From positions 124,001 through 188,000 of the forward strand of contig MTMI02000010.1 of NCBI GenBank assembly GCA_002011165.2: 64,000 nt of DNA. The letters run 5' to 3'. Each line of letters starts with the position of its first letter. The first letter of the stretch is position 1. The stretch comes from Candidatus Mnemosynella biddleae. GTDB taxonomy: Archaea > Halobacteriota > Archaeoglobi > Mnemosynellales > Mnemosynellaceae. This document shows positions 9,105 to 18,154 of this stretch, one piece after another. Under the pieces are notes generated by a model. The model did not search any database and had not been told where the DNA came from. It saw only the letters and a program-made list of their open reading frames with translations. The translations under genes and the position numbers were made by a program.

Positions 9105-9229
9105 GGACTAGTGTTTGCATTCTATATATATAAACATTATTGGGATCTATATATGATTATATTTAACTGTGCTTCTAACTATATATTATTTCGAAAAAAT
9201 ATATATTAATGGGTATTAAGAGGGGCATT
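9105..9229. promoter_or_regulatory. divergent promoter region of the phosphate locus with repeated AT-rich elements
   Basis: Four related AT boxes occur within about 90 bases: TCTATATATATAAAC, TCTATATATGATTAT, ACTATATATTATT and AATATATATTAAT. Some must be TATA boxes for the two divergent genes; the others may bind the AbrB-PhoU regulator or TBP. A Shine-Dalgarno GAGGGG lies before ATG 9230. Confidence 0.6.
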
Positions 9230-10189
9230 ATGATGAGAAGAAAAATACTGGCAATCACAATCCTGCTCTCAGTAGTTGCAGTGTCTTTTGCTGGATGTCT
9301 TGAGGAAGAGAGTGGATTGACCGGAGAAGTCAAAGTTGCAGGTAGCAGTACCGTTTATCCGATCACAACTGCGATGGCAGAAGAGTTCAGCAAGATATAT
9401 CCTGAGGTCGTCGTCTCTGTTCAGTCAACCGGAACTGGAGGAGGATTTAAAAACTTCTTCATACCGGGTCTAACAGATATCAACGATGCAAGCAGACCGA
9501 TTAAGCTAGAAGAGCTTGAAAGAGCAAGAGAGAATGGAGTCGAACCTCTAGAGTTTCTTGTCGGATACGATGCGCTTACAGTGATAATTAACCCAGAGAA
9601 TACTTGGGCAGAGTATCTGAGTTTTGAGGAGCTCAAAAGGATATGGGGGCCTGAAGCAACAAGAAATGTTACGAAATGGAGTGATGTGAATCCAGAGTGG
9701 CCAGATGAAGAAATGCGCCTCTATGGTCCAACCTCTGCTTCTGGAACGTTCGACTTCTTCACTGAACACGTGATCGGAAAAACTGGAGCGCACAGACAGG
9801 ACTATCACGGAACCGAAGAAGATAACACGATAATCGCTGCGATCTCTCAGGACAAATACGCGATGGGGTATTTCGGACTTGCATACTATCTCGAGAATAA
9901 AGAGAGGGTTAAGGCAGTGAAGATAAAGAATCCGAAGACTGGAGAATACGTTGAGCCCAGCATTGAGACAGGGAGAGACGGAGAGTATCCACTTGCTAGA
10001 CCGTTGTTCATTTATGTGAATAAGGAATCGCTGAAGAGACCGGAAGTCAGAGAGTTTGTGAGATTCTATCTCGAGAATCTTGATAGCGGGATAGTTGAGG
10101 AGATCGGATATATCCCCATAAGTGAGGATGTGAAGGAGGAGAATCTTCAGAAGTTCTATGAAGCACTCAGAGAGCTTGGAATCGAGTAA
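9230..10189 (+). CDS. pstS: phosphate ABC transporter substrate-binding lipoprotein
   Basis: Binds phosphate outside the cell and delivers it to PstCA. A basic N-terminus and hydrophobic signal end in a lipobox (SFAGC), so the protein is probably lipid-anchored at that cysteine. PstS motifs follow: VAGSSTVYPITTAMAEEF, QSTGTGGGFKNF, ASRPIKLEE, GYDALTVIINPEN, and GPTSASGTFDFFTEHVIG. The upstream in-frame ATG at 9209 overlaps the promoter, so ATG 9230 behind GAGGGG is chosen. First gene of pstSCAB. Confidence 0.92.
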   Translation: MMRRKILAITILLSVVAVSFAGCLEEESGLTGEVKVAGSSTVYPITTAMAEEFSKIYPEVVVSVQSTGTGGGFKNFFIPGLTDINDASRPIKLEELERARENGVEPLEFLVGYDALTVIINPENTWAEYLSFEELKRIWGPEATRNVTKWSDVNPEWPDEEMRLYGPTSASGTFDFFTEHVIGKTGAHRQDYHGTEEDNTIIAAISQDKYAMGYFGLAYYLENKERVKAVKIKNPKTGEYVEPSIETGRDGEYPLARPLFIYVNKESLKRPEVREFVRFYLENLDSGIVEEIGYIPISEDVKEENLQKFYEALRELGIE

Positions 10190-10231
10190 AATCATCAGGA
10201 ATTCTTCATTTTTGAAGGAGGTGAAAGGAGA

Positions 10232-11125
10232 TTGAAAGATACCAAGGAGACTTTCATTCGTGCTATACTCTTCTTTGCAGCTTTTCTCACAGTAGGAATT
10301 ACTTTTGGAATCATACTCACTCTCGTAGAAGATACATTGCGATTTTTCTCAGAGATATATCCTCTCGAATTCTTCTTCGGCAAAACATGGAGCCCAACCA
10401 TCAAACCATACTCTTTCGGAGTTTTACCTCTCGTTGCGGGAACTCTCATGGTCACCCTCGGAGCTGCAATGATAGCAATTCCATCTGGATTGCTCGCTGC
10501 GATTTACCTGAGTGAGTATGCAGATGAGAGAGTTAGAAGCATATTAAAGCCATTACTCGAGATTCTTGCAGGAATACCAACAGTTGTGTACGGATTTTTC
10601 GCATTCGTATATATAACTCCGTTTCTCAGAAGATTCTTCCCGGAAATATCAGCTTATAATGCGTTGAGTGCCTCGATAGTTGTAGGAATAATGATAATTC
10701 CTATCGTTGCAAGTATAAGCGAGGATGCCCTCAGAGCGGTTCCGAGATCTCTGAGAGAAGCAGGATACGCACTTGGAGCAAGAAAAGTTAGAGTTATCTG
10801 GAGTATTGTTGTCCCCTCTGCTCTTTCGGGAATCATTGCAAGCTTCACTCTCGGAATTTCAAGGGCCGTTGGAGAGACAATGGCAGTGACAATAGCTGCG
10901 GGAAGAACGCCAAGACTCGTGAATATCCTCAATCCAGAAGACTGGTTGAAATCCATAGAGACGATGACTGCTGCAATGGTTGAGATAGGTTTGAGTGATG
11001 TCTCAGGAGAGAGCATAGCTTACGAGAGCCTTTTTGCGATAGGCTTTACGCTCTTCCTTATCACTATTGCTCTCAACGCTGTAAGCCATGTGATCAAAAT
11101 GAGGTTCAGAGAGGTGTACAAATGA
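10232..11125 (+). CDS. pstC: phosphate ABC transporter permease
   Basis: Inner-membrane subunit with six predicted helices. The ABC-permease EAA loop is present as SLREAGYALGARKVRVIWSI, and ISRAVGETMAVTIAAG is the typical PstC/PstA segment. The N-terminal helix and long first external loop are as in PstC. Translation starts at TTG 10232, seven bases after GGAGGTGA. Its stop overlaps the start of pstA by four bases. Confidence 0.92.
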   Translation: MKDTKETFIRAILFFAAFLTVGITFGIILTLVEDTLRFFSEIYPLEFFFGKTWSPTIKPYSFGVLPLVAGTLMVTLGAAMIAIPSGLLAAIYLSEYADERVRSILKPLLEILAGIPTVVYGFFAFVYITPFLRRFFPEISAYNALSASIVVGIMIIPIVASISEDALRAVPRSLREAGYALGARKVRVIWSIVVPSALSGIIASFTLGISRAVGETMAVTIAAGRTPRLVNILNPEDWLKSIETMTAAMVEIGLSDVSGESIAYESLFAIGFTLFLITIALNAVSHVIKMRFREVYK

Positions 11126-11976
11126 AGTTTGAAGATCTGAACGATAAACTTTTCGCAATTCTCGCTCTTTTCGCTACGATCTTCGGTGTTTTTGTTCTCG
11201 CAGTTCTCATAAGCTACACATTCTATGAAGCTCTCTTCTGGCTCGACTGGCAGTTTTTAACTTCTCCACCTTCAAGATTTCCGGAGAGAGCGGGTATTTA
11301 TCCCTCTCTCGTTGGCTCCATCATGGCCATTGCTCTCGTTGGAATTTTCGCCGTTCCCCTCGGAGTCGGAGCAGCGATATATCTCGAGGAATACTCAAAG
11401 AAGAACTGCATCGCGAGATTTATTGAAATAAACATTTCAAACCTCGCAGCTGTTCCATCGATAGTCTACGGGCTTCTCGGCTTAGGACTTTTCGTCTCGA
11501 CACTTCATCTGAAACCCGGAATCGTGCTCGTTGGATCTCTCACACTGACGTTGCTTGTGCTTCCCATAATCATTGTTGCCTCTCAAGAAGCTTTGAGAGC
11601 CGTGCCAAAATCCCTAAGAGAGAACTCATTCGCTCTCGGAGCCACGAAATGGCAGACCATAAGAAGTGTTGTTCTTCCGAGTGCACTTCCGGGAATAACC
11701 ACAGGCGTCATTCTCGCTCTCTCAAGAGCAATCGGCGAAACTGCACCTCTAATCATGATTGGAGCAGCAACAACAATATTCACTCCTCCAAAAAGCATCT
11801 TCAGCACCTATTCTCCGATGCCAATGCAAATTTTCATGTGGACAGACATGCCAAAAGAGGAGTTTCTCCACGGACTTGCTCCTGCTGGCGTAATCACGCT
11901 TCTTGCTGTAATGCTCTCGATGAATGCGCTTGCAGTTTACCTCAGAAATCGCTACGAAAGGAAGCTGAAGGGGTGA
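11122..11976 (+). CDS. pstA: phosphate ABC transporter permease
   Basis: Second permease of the Pst system, with about six membrane helices. The EAA loop reads [20 protein letters not shown], and [17 protein letters not shown] is diagnostic of PstA. Start ATG overlaps the end of pstC, and the stop codon overlaps the start of pstB, so the four transporter genes form one translationally coupled operon. Confidence 0.92.
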   Translation: MKFEDLNDKLFAILALFATIFGVFVLAVLISYTFYEALFWLDWQFLTSPPSRFPERAGIYPSLVGSIMAIALVGIFAVPLGVGAAIYLEEYSKKNCIARFIEINISNLAAVPSIVYGLLGLGLFVSTLHLKPGIVLVGSLTLTLLVLPIIIVASQEALRAVPKSLRENSFALGATKWQTIRSVVLPSALPGITTGVILALSRAIGETAPLIMIGAATTIFTPPKSIFSTYSPMPMQIFMWTDMPKEEFLHGLAPAGVITLLAVMLSMNALAVYLRNRYERKLKG

Positions 11977-12737
11977 TGATGTTGAGCGTTGCATTCGATG
12001 TGAGAGAACTTTCGGTTTACTATGGGAAGAAAATTGGAGTAAAGAATGTTAATCTTCAGATTTACAGAAACAAAGTTACAGCCATCATTGGACCGAGTGG
12101 ATGTGGCAAGTCAACTCTACTGAGATCGCTAAATAGACTTGTGGAGCTGATCGATGGAGTTAGAATCGAAGGAGAGGTGATTTTCGACGGAAGAAACATC
12201 TACGAGAAAGACGTGGATCCGGTGAAGCTGAGAAGGAGGATAGGCATGGTCTTCCAGCAACCGAATCCTTTTCCCAAGAGCATTTTCGACAACGTCGCCT
12301 ACGGCCCGAGAGTTCATGGAATCATAGACAAAGAGAGACTAAAGGAGATCGTCGAAGAAAGTTTGAAAAGAGCTGCGCTCTGGGAGGAAGTTAAGGATAG
12401 ACTTCATGAATCTGCCCTGAAACTCTCGGGAGGACAGCAACAGAGACTCTGCATAGCCAGGGCAATAGCAACAAATCCCGAGGTTATTCTTTTCGATGAA
12501 CCAACTTCAGCTCTGGATCCGATTGCTTCCTCGAAGATTGAGGATTTGATAGTCGAGCTGAAGAAGAACTACACGGTTGTCATCGTTACACATAGCATTC
12601 AGCAAGCTGCAAGAATCAGCGACTACACAGCCTTTATGTACATGGGAGAACTGATTGAATATGGAGAGACCGCTCAAATTTTTGAGAGGCCCAAAAAAGA
12701 GCTGACAGAAAGATACATAACTGGAAGGTTCGGTTGA
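11976..12737 (+). CDS. pstB: phosphate ABC transporter ATP-binding protein
   Basis: ATPase that powers phosphate import. Walker [18 protein letters not shown], the PstB-typical Q-loop [21 protein letters not shown], signature [16 protein letters not shown], Walker [14 protein letters not shown] and H-loop [20 protein letters not shown] are all intact. The frame is open upstream through pstA, but only ATG 11976 or 11979 gives the normal length of about 253 residues. Confidence 0.93.
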   Translation: MMLSVAFDVRELSVYYGKKIGVKNVNLQIYRNKVTAIIGPSGCGKSTLLRSLNRLVELIDGVRIEGEVIFDGRNIYEKDVDPVKLRRRIGMVFQQPNPFPKSIFDNVAYGPRVHGIIDKERLKEIVEESLKRAALWEEVKDRLHESALKLSGGQQQRLCIARAIATNPEVILFDEPTSALDPIASSKIEDLIVELKKNYTVVIVTHSIQQAARISDYTAFMYMGELIEYGETAQIFERPKKELTERYITGRFG

Positions 12738-12748
12738 GGTGTCTTGAA

Positions 12749-13399
12749 ATGGTGGAAAAATTTGAGAAAGAGTTGAACGAGCTGAAGAATAAAATTCTGG
12801 AAATGGGCGAATACTCGAAAAGCATGCTCGAAATGTCCATGGAAGCTCTTGTGAAACAGGATGTGGAGCTTGCGGAAAAAGTTATTGAGATGAGGAGGAG
12901 ACTTCCTGAATTTGATCAGGAAGTGGAGGAGAGGGCTCTGAAGATGATTGCCCTTTATCAGCCGGTTGCAAAGGATCTGAGAACCATAGGATGTATTTTG
13001 AAGATGACCGAGCACCTTGTGAGGATTGGAAGATATGGAAGGGAGATCGCAGCAATAGCGAGAGATCTCTCTGGAAGACCTCATGTGAAGAGATTGATTG
13101 ATCTTCCTTATATGTGCAGAATCACCTGTGAGATGATCAACAATGCTCTTGAAGCATTTAGAACGGAGAGTCTCGAAAAAATAAGAGATATAGGAGAGAA
13201 AGACGACGTGGTTGATGCAATAAGATATTCGATCTTTCGTGAGTGTCTTTCTTACATGCTAGAAGATCCTAGAAACATAACACCCTGCACGAACTATGTG
13301 ATGATAGCAAGATATCTTGAAAGGTGTGCTGATCATGCATGCAATATAGCAGAGAAGATTCATTATATGATAACTGGAGAGAGAGTTGAAATAAATTGA
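12749..13399 (+). CDS. phoU: phosphate uptake regulator PhoU
   Basis: About 216 residues forming two three-helix PhoU repeats. The metal-binding-like E/DxxxD patterns are seen in QPVAKDLRTIGCILKMTEHL and later ARYLERCADHACNIAEKI. It normally restrains Pst transport through contact with PstB. The in-frame TTG 12734 is rejected in favour of ATG 12749, which follows GAGGTG. With the AbrB-PhoU protein this locus has two PhoU-type regulators. Confidence 0.9.
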   Translation: MVEKFEKELNELKNKILEMGEYSKSMLEMSMEALVKQDVELAEKVIEMRRRLPEFDQEVEERALKMIALYQPVAKDLRTIGCILKMTEHLVRIGRYGREIAAIARDLSGRPHVKRLIDLPYMCRITCEMINNALEAFRTESLEKIRDIGEKDDVVDAIRYSIFRECLSYMLEDPRNITPCTNYVMIARYLERCADHACNIAEKIHYMITGERVEIN

Positions 13400-13409
13400 G
13401 GTGAGAGAG

Positions 13410-14156
13410 TTGAGAATCGTTCACATTTCCGACCTCCATATTTCCAGCAAAGATTACGTAGAGGGGTGGGGGGAGAATCTGATAAAAATTCTGAGATCTC
13501 TTGATCCTGAACTCGTAATCATTACAGGAGATCTAACAGACCAGGGATACGCTCACGAATATGAGGTTGCAGTGAATTATCTTCAGAGAATTGAATCAGA
13601 GAAACTCGTAGTCCCGGGAAATCATGATTCGAGAAACGGAGGAGATATTCTCTTTGAGGAGATCTTCGAGACGAGATTTCCAATTTATGAGAACGACAGG
13701 CTTATCGTTCTCGGAATAGATTCCTCTGAACCAGATATAGACGACGGTCATATTGGAAGAGAGAATTACGAGAGAGTAAAAGAGATTTTTAAAGACGAAG
13801 AGAGAATAAAAGTGATAGCAATGCACCACCATCTCATCCCGATTCCCGGAACCGGAAGGGAGAGAAATATACCTGTTGATTCTGGAGATTTTCTGAAGCT
13901 TTGTACTGAGCTCAATGTGAATTTCGTGTTTTCTGGGCACAAGCACGTACCCTGGATATGGAAACTGGAAAACTCGCATCTCATCACCGCTGGAACCGCA
14001 ACAACAAAAAGACTGAAAGGGAGGGCTCATCCATCCTTTAATCTTCTTGAGATCGAAACCGGCGTGATTCTCAAAGAAATAAACACAGCTGAAGGAGTAG
14101 TTGAGAGAGAGGCAAGTTTCAATCTCCACCCAAGTAAAGATACTTCTGTGTTTTAG
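13410..14156 (+). CDS. calcineurin-like metallophosphoesterase
   Basis: A phosphodiesterase of the cyclic-nucleotide/Icc-like group with five intact metal motifs: HISDLHIS, ITGDLTDQG, VPGNHDSRNGG, MHHHLIP and SGHKHVPW. GTG 13401 is in frame, but GAGGTGA is spaced correctly for TTG 13410, giving the typical start MRIVHISDLH. It directly follows phoU, so it may be part of the phosphate regulon. The substrate is unknown. Its 3' end overlaps truD on the other strand by 38 bases. Confidence 0.85.
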   Translation: MRIVHISDLHISSKDYVEGWGENLIKILRSLDPELVIITGDLTDQGYAHEYEVAVNYLQRIESEKLVVPGNHDSRNGGDILFEEIFETRFPIYENDRLIVLGIDSSEPDIDDGHIGRENYERVKEIFKDEERIKVIAMHHHLIPIPGTGRERNIPVDSGDFLKLCTELNVNFVFSGHKHVPWIWKLENSHLITAGTATTKRLKGRAHPSFNLLEIETGVILKEINTAEGVVEREASFNLHPSKDTSVF

Positions 14157-15375
14157 TGTATTCTCTGATGACTGAAGTTGCATATCCTCCCTTAAACAAC
14201 GAGAACTCAAGAGTGACGCTCTCTTCAGAAACTTCACATTTTGGAGAGACGGGCAACAAGATTGCTCTTCTCATTCCCGGAGTGTTAAAGGTTGAGTTCT
14301 CGAAGTTCATCGAAGAGATCTGAGATAGAATCTCTTTTTCGATCTCCCCCATCTCACCTTTTGCAAAGACTGTTTTCTCCCCTATAAGCGGAGCAGTTGG
14401 CAGAACTCTTCCTTCTCTTACCAGTTTTCTCATTGTCTCGAGATTTCTTCTATCCACAAATCTGAGCTTTCCGACATCTGGGACTCCATGCTTTACGAAA
14501 CACACAACATCACCAAGAATGACATCATTTATAGGAATTTCTCTCCTCATTCTCTCACTGAGTATGAGATTGAAGAGATAGGATTGGTATGCATGAGCAA
14601 ACATCATTCTCAAATTTCTCGGGAGAATATTGAAGGCTCCTTTATAATCTCCTCTCTTCTTCAAAATATATCTCATTAACATTCTCTCATACTTCAAGTA
14701 GGGAGGCATAAGTTCAAGACCTCTCTCTACATCTCTTGACTCCCAAATGTATTTTCTTGCCTCTCTCACCTCTTCCCTTTCTCCCTCGAAGGGCATTGCT
14801 ACATATGTGAAGAAGGCTCCCTCGTAGTCACCTCTCAAAATTCTCTCGCCGACAAGATGAGATATCGGCCTAATAGTCCCAAATCTCTGCTCCCCAAAGA
14901 AATTCGGAATCCCTCCTATCTCTTTTATCTCTTCGGTGATCTTTTCAGCCCTGTCCACATCCTTTGCTTCTCTGATCACTATCCGAAACCTGTTTCCGAA
15001 GAGATCACCGAGAGAGATTGGCTGATGAGATCTTCCAAGAATTTTTATCTCTGCATCCTTTATCCTCACTTCGGCAACTCTCGATTCATCCACTCCGAGA
15101 ATGCTGAACCTTTGAACTGTGATCGCTCTCTTATCCTTTGTCCCAGCCCAGCTGATGTGATGCTGAGGAATTCCGAGTGCCTTTGCGAGTGCTCTCACGA
15201 AAAGGTGAGTGTCCCAGTTCTTCTTTTTCACTTCGACAATCAGATACTTACCACCATTGAGCTTCCTTTCAACAGGGATCTCCTCAACCAAAAAATCCTC
15301 AGGAAACTTCTTGATGACTCCACCAACTCCAAGTGTTTTTGTTACATATCCTTTTATCCCTATGAGTTCCTCCAT
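14119..15375 (-). CDS. truD: tRNA pseudouridine(13) synthase
   Basis: Modifies U13 of tRNAs. The N-terminal FPEDFLVEEIP and KKKNWDTHLFVRALAKALG, and the catalytic-aspartate motif HISWAGTKDKRAITVQRFSI are all present, as is FGNRFRIVIR. The inserted TRUD domain occupies the middle, as in archaeal members (418 residues). The start ATG 15375 lies just after the stop of pth2 (15378), so the two RNA-related genes form one minus-strand operon. Confidence 0.92.
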   Translation of the reverse strand: MEELIGIKGYVTKTLGVGGVIKKFPEDFLVEEIPVERKLNGGKYLIVEVKKKNWDTHLFVRALAKALGIPQHHISWAGTKDKRAITVQRFSILGVDESRVAEVRIKDAEIKILGRSHQPISLGDLFGNRFRIVIREAKDVDRAEKITEEIKEIGGIPNFFGEQRFGTIRPISHLVGERILRGDYEGAFFTYVAMPFEGEREEVREARKYIWESRDVERGLELMPPYLKYERMLMRYILKKRGDYKGAFNILPRNLRMMFAHAYQSYLFNLILSERMRREIPINDVILGDVVCFVKHGVPDVGKLRFVDRRNLETMRKLVREGRVLPTAPLIGEKTVFAKGEMGEIEKEILSQISSMNFENSTFNTPGMRRAILLPVSPKCEVSEESVTLEFSLFKGGYATSVIREYTKTQKYLYLGGD

Positions 15376-15377
15376 GA

Positions 15378-15716
15378 TTACAGCAACCTTAGATTTCCTG
15401 TTACTTTGTCAATTTTTTCTGAGAGATCGGGACCTATTCCAAGAGCTGTGACTGTCCCGGGAGGGATTTCAGTTAAACCAGCATCAACGACAAGAGCACA
15501 GGGAATTCCGAGATCTTCACATCTCTTCTTCAGTTCTAAAAGCTCCTTCTCACTCTCAACCTGAAGAACAACTTTTTTCTGACCTTCTTTTTTCCATTTC
15601 TCTTTTATCTTTCTTTCAGCCTTCTCATAAGAAAGAATGGAAGCATGAGCAACTTGAACTGCAGTTTTTCCCTTTGAGAGCTTCAGATCTGCTCTAACAA
15701 CTATACATTGCTTCAC
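15378..15716 (-). CDS. pth2: peptidyl-tRNA hydrolase 2
   Basis: Recycles peptidyl-tRNA released from ribosomes. The archaeal/eukaryal Pth2 core is evident: KQCIVVRADLKLSKGKTAVQ, then HASILSYEKA, VVLQVESEKELLELKKRCED and CALVVDAGLTEIPPGTVTA, ending in LGIGPDLSEKIDKVTGNLRL. The frame is open further upstream, but only GTG 15716 gives the family length (about 113 residues). Upstream of truD. Confidence 0.92.
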   Translation of the reverse strand: MKQCIVVRADLKLSKGKTAVQVAHASILSYEKAERKIKEKWKKEGQKKVVLQVESEKELLELKKRCEDLGIPCALVVDAGLTEIPPGTVTALGIGPDLSEKIDKVTGNLRLL

Positions 15717-15768
15717 TTCATCTATCTGAGGCACAAATTTATGAAAGGGAGGATCCAATAAAAAAGTT

Positions 15769-16851
15769 GTGAAGTACGATGTTCTGATTGTTGGTGGAGG
15801 ACCAGTGGGATGTTTTCTGGGAGCTCTTTTAGCTGAAAGAGGTTTTTCCGTTCTCATAGTTGAGGAGCACGATGAAATAGGAGAGCCCGTTGAATGTGCA
15901 GGACTCTTGAGTACTAGAGTCTTCGAAGTTGCGGGAATTTCGCCTATGAAGGTCAGAGGGCATCCAATAAAAGGAGCAAAGGTGATTGCGTCAAACTCCT
16001 CATTCGAATTTAGAGCTAAGGAAATAAAAGCTTATTCAGTTGATAGAGCTCTCTTCGATAAAATTCTTGCAAATAGAGCAGAGAGGGGAGGAGCGGAGAT
16101 TCTTTTAAAGAGGAGATTTAGAAAAATGATGGGGGATTCTGCTCTTATTGATGGAGAAGAAGTTAAAGCCAAGATTTATGTTGGAGCAGATGGGGTTTCA
16201 AGCGTTATGAGGAGAGAGATTGGAGAAAGCGTAAAGAAAATTGTAGGTGCCTCCCAAGTTGAGATTGAGAATGAGATTGATGAAGAGATCGTGGAGATCT
16301 ATCCGTGCTTTTCAAACACTTACTTCGCATGGAAAATTCCATTCCATGAAAACATGAGAGTTGGTGCAGTCGGAGGAGATCACTCTCACGCTCTTAGGAA
16401 ACTCTGTTCAGTAGGGAAGATCTCAAGAGGGGCAATTCCCATAGGGCTGGTTCGAAAATCTGTAAAGAAGAATATTCTTCTTGTTGGAGACTCTGCAGGA
16501 CATGTTAAACCGAGTTCATTTGGAGGGATCTATCCTGGTTTGAAGTGTGCTGAGATTGCCTCAAAAGTCATAGAGGCTCATCTCTCTGAAGGTGCTCCTC
16601 TCGAAGCCTATGAAAAAGCTTGGAGAAGGGAGATCGGAAAAGAACTCAGAAAAGGCATGCTGATACATAGAATTTTTCACAATATTGGAGAGGAAAGATG
16701 GAGGAAGATTGTGGAGATTATGGATGAAGAAATGATGATGCTCATATTGAATTATGGAGACATAGATTATCCCTCCAGACTCATCAGAGAAGCAATAAAA
16801 AAGAGGCCTCTGAAGATCATGAAAATTCTTCTAAGGATGATTTTTATATGA
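15769..16851 (+). CDS. geranylgeranyl reductase-family FAD-dependent oxidoreductase
   Basis: A flavoprotein of the digeranylgeranylglycerophospholipid reductase superfamily, members of which saturate archaeal lipid chains or quinone tails. N-terminal FAD-binding DVLIVGGGPVGCFLGALLAE is followed by the family motif GEPVECAGLLSTRVFE and by GADGVSSVMRRE and VGDSAGHVKPSSFGGIYPG. It starts at GTG 15769 without a clear ribosome binding site. It is divergent from pth2. Several paralogues usually occur per genome, so lipid saturation is likely but not proven. Confidence 0.82.
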   Translation: MKYDVLIVGGGPVGCFLGALLAERGFSVLIVEEHDEIGEPVECAGLLSTRVFEVAGISPMKVRGHPIKGAKVIASNSSFEFRAKEIKAYSVDRALFDKILANRAERGGAEILLKRRFRKMMGDSALIDGEEVKAKIYVGADGVSSVMRREIGESVKKIVGASQVEIENEIDEEIVEIYPCFSNTYFAWKIPFHENMRVGAVGGDHSHALRKLCSVGKISRGAIPIGLVRKSVKKNILLVGDSAGHVKPSSFGGIYPGLKCAEIASKVIEAHLSEGAPLEAYEKAWRREIGKELRKGMLIHRIFHNIGEERWRKIVEIMDEEMMMLILNYGDIDYPSRLIREAIKKRPLKIMKILLRMIFI

Positions 16852-16882
16852 GCAAAAGTCTCTTTTTAAAAGAGGTGATTCA

Positions 16883-17521
16883 ATGGTCTCGATTTACAGA
16901 ATACTTCCCCATTTCTACAGCGGAAACGTGTATTTCATAGACGATGAAAGGAAAGTTCTTATTGACGCAGGGATAAATGGAGAGAGAGTTGTGAGATTTC
17001 TCAGAGAGAAGGGTGTGAAAGAGCTTGACTATGTGATTCTTACTCACTGCCACTATGACCATTCGGCTGGATTGGAAGGGATCTTGAAAAGCTACTCTCC
17101 AGATATTTGCCTTCACGAAGCAGAGGTTGATAAAAGAAATGATCCAGAATATTCCGTTTCTTGGATGTTTGGTGAAGACCCTCCAGAATATGAAGTTGAT
17201 GTTGAACTAAGAGACTCCCAAGTTATAAATCTTGGAGAAGTTAAGATGAGAGTTCTTCATACTCCTGGGCACTCTTTAGGAAGTATATGTCTTTACAATG
17301 AGATAACCGGAGAACTCTTCTCTGGAGATACTGTGTTTCCGGATGGAGGGATAGGAAGAACAGATTTGAGAGGTGGATCTACTGAAAAGTTAATAGAATC
17401 CATAAGAAAGTTAAGAGAACTGGATATTAATGTCCTCTATCCGGGTCACGGAGAGATTTTAAGAGATGATGTTAAAGAGAGTATTAATCTCTCTTTAAGA
17501 TTCGCCTCAATGATTCTCTAA
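16883..17521 (+). CDS. MBL-fold metallohydrolase (glyoxalase II-like)
   Basis: A metallo-beta-lactamase-fold hydrolase of 212 residues with a complete zinc set: LTHCHYDHSAG, VLHTPGHSLGSICL, SGDTVFPDGGIGRTD and YPGHGE. The start ATG has GAGGTGATT five bases upstream. It resembles hydroxyacylglutathione-hydrolase-like enzymes; the natural thioester or other substrate is unknown. It follows the reductase gene by 31 bases and overlaps the DUF61 gene convergently. Confidence 0.83.
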   Translation: MVSIYRILPHFYSGNVYFIDDERKVLIDAGINGERVVRFLREKGVKELDYVILTHCHYDHSAGLEGILKSYSPDICLHEAEVDKRNDPEYSVSWMFGEDPPEYEVDVELRDSQVINLGEVKMRVLHTPGHSLGSICLYNEITGELFSGDTVFPDGGIGRTDLRGGSTEKLIESIRKLRELDINVLYPGHGEILRDDVKESINLSLRFASMIL

Positions 17522-17897
17522 GATTAACCTTAGAGATATTGGATATTACGAGGAGATCTCCAATCTTTATTCTTTTTAAATAAGGTGGCATTTTTTCAAT
17601 AAGTTCCTCCGAAAGAACAACTTCACCATTTTTCGACTTCAATTTTGCTTCAGGAGTGCTTTCGGTCAGAGGTATCACTGAAAAAGGTCTTTTGAAGATG
17701 AGGGGATATCCAGGAGCTTCAAATTTTCTGAGTATTACCTCATCCACAAATGGAACTATGTTTGTGTTTTCTAAGAGGGCTCTTCTAGAAATTCCTATTT
17801 CCCATTTCCCAAGTTCGGCTGAGAAACCTCCCAAAGGAGATAAATAGTGCTCTGGAAGAGATTCCACAGGATAGGGGATCCTCTCCATAAAGATCAT
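17484..17897 (-). CDS. DUF61 family protein
   Basis: An archaeal conserved protein of unknown function, about 137 residues. Recognisable features include NTNIVPFVDEVILRKFEAPG and PPYLKRIKIGDLLVISNISK. A TATA-like TTTATATTT (complement of about 17922-17930) lies about 25 bases before ATG 17897; ATG 17888 is the alternative. The mRNA is probably leaderless. It overlaps the MBL gene by 38 bases at its end. Confidence 0.65.
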   Translation of the reverse strand: MIFMERIPYPVESLPEHYLSPLGGFSAELGKWEIGISRRALLENTNIVPFVDEVILRKFEAPGYPLIFKRPFSVIPLTESTPEAKLKSKNGEVVLSEELIEKMPPYLKRIKIGDLLVISNISKVNLRESLRRILKRD

Positions 17898-18067
17898 AAC
17901 AATTATTATTTTTGATGAGCCAAATATAAACATTTTTTCTTTTGAGCATGTTCTATTTGCTCAATTTTTTATAGTATCTAAGATGTGTTTGGGGTTGCAA
18001 AACCTCTTTATATGTCTCTTCGATAAAATATTAGGGATTGATTGGAAAAGCAAATAATAGAATAGGT

Positions 18068-18150
18068 GCGGGGGTTGCCGAGCTGGAAAAGGCGCAGGGC
18101 TTAGGACCCTGTCCCGTAGGGGTCCGGGGGTTCAAATCCCCTCCCCCGCA
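18068..18150 (+). tRNA. tRNA-Leu (UAG)
   Basis: An 83-nt class II tRNA with acceptor stem GCGGGGG/CCCCCGC, discriminator A, anticodon loop CTTAGGA (anticodon UAG), a long variable arm and T-loop TTCAAAT. CCA is not encoded. The 3' half (from 18100) is supplied by the provirus attachment site, yet the gene remains intact. TTTATATG at about 18007 is a strong upstream promoter element. Confidence 0.95.
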
Positions 18151-18154
18151 TGAT
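18100..18154 (+). repeat. attL, 55-bp direct repeat overlapping tRNA-Leu 3' half
   Basis: Identical base for base to 52627-52681. It begins in the anticodon loop and runs four bases past the discriminator base. In the virus it encodes 18 codons (LGPCPVGVRGFKSPPPHD) of the integrase, so attachment site, tRNA and protein-coding sequence are superimposed. Confidence 0.95.

Noticed and set aside
11649-11975. Long N-terminal extension of PstB
   Set aside because: It is an out-of-frame reading of pstA; PstB family length and coupling place the start at 11976/11979.
18038-18100. Apparent N-terminal extension of the integrase through tRNA-Leu
   Set aside because: These codons are the tRNA 5' half and its upstream DNA; the true N-terminus is at the other end of the provirus.
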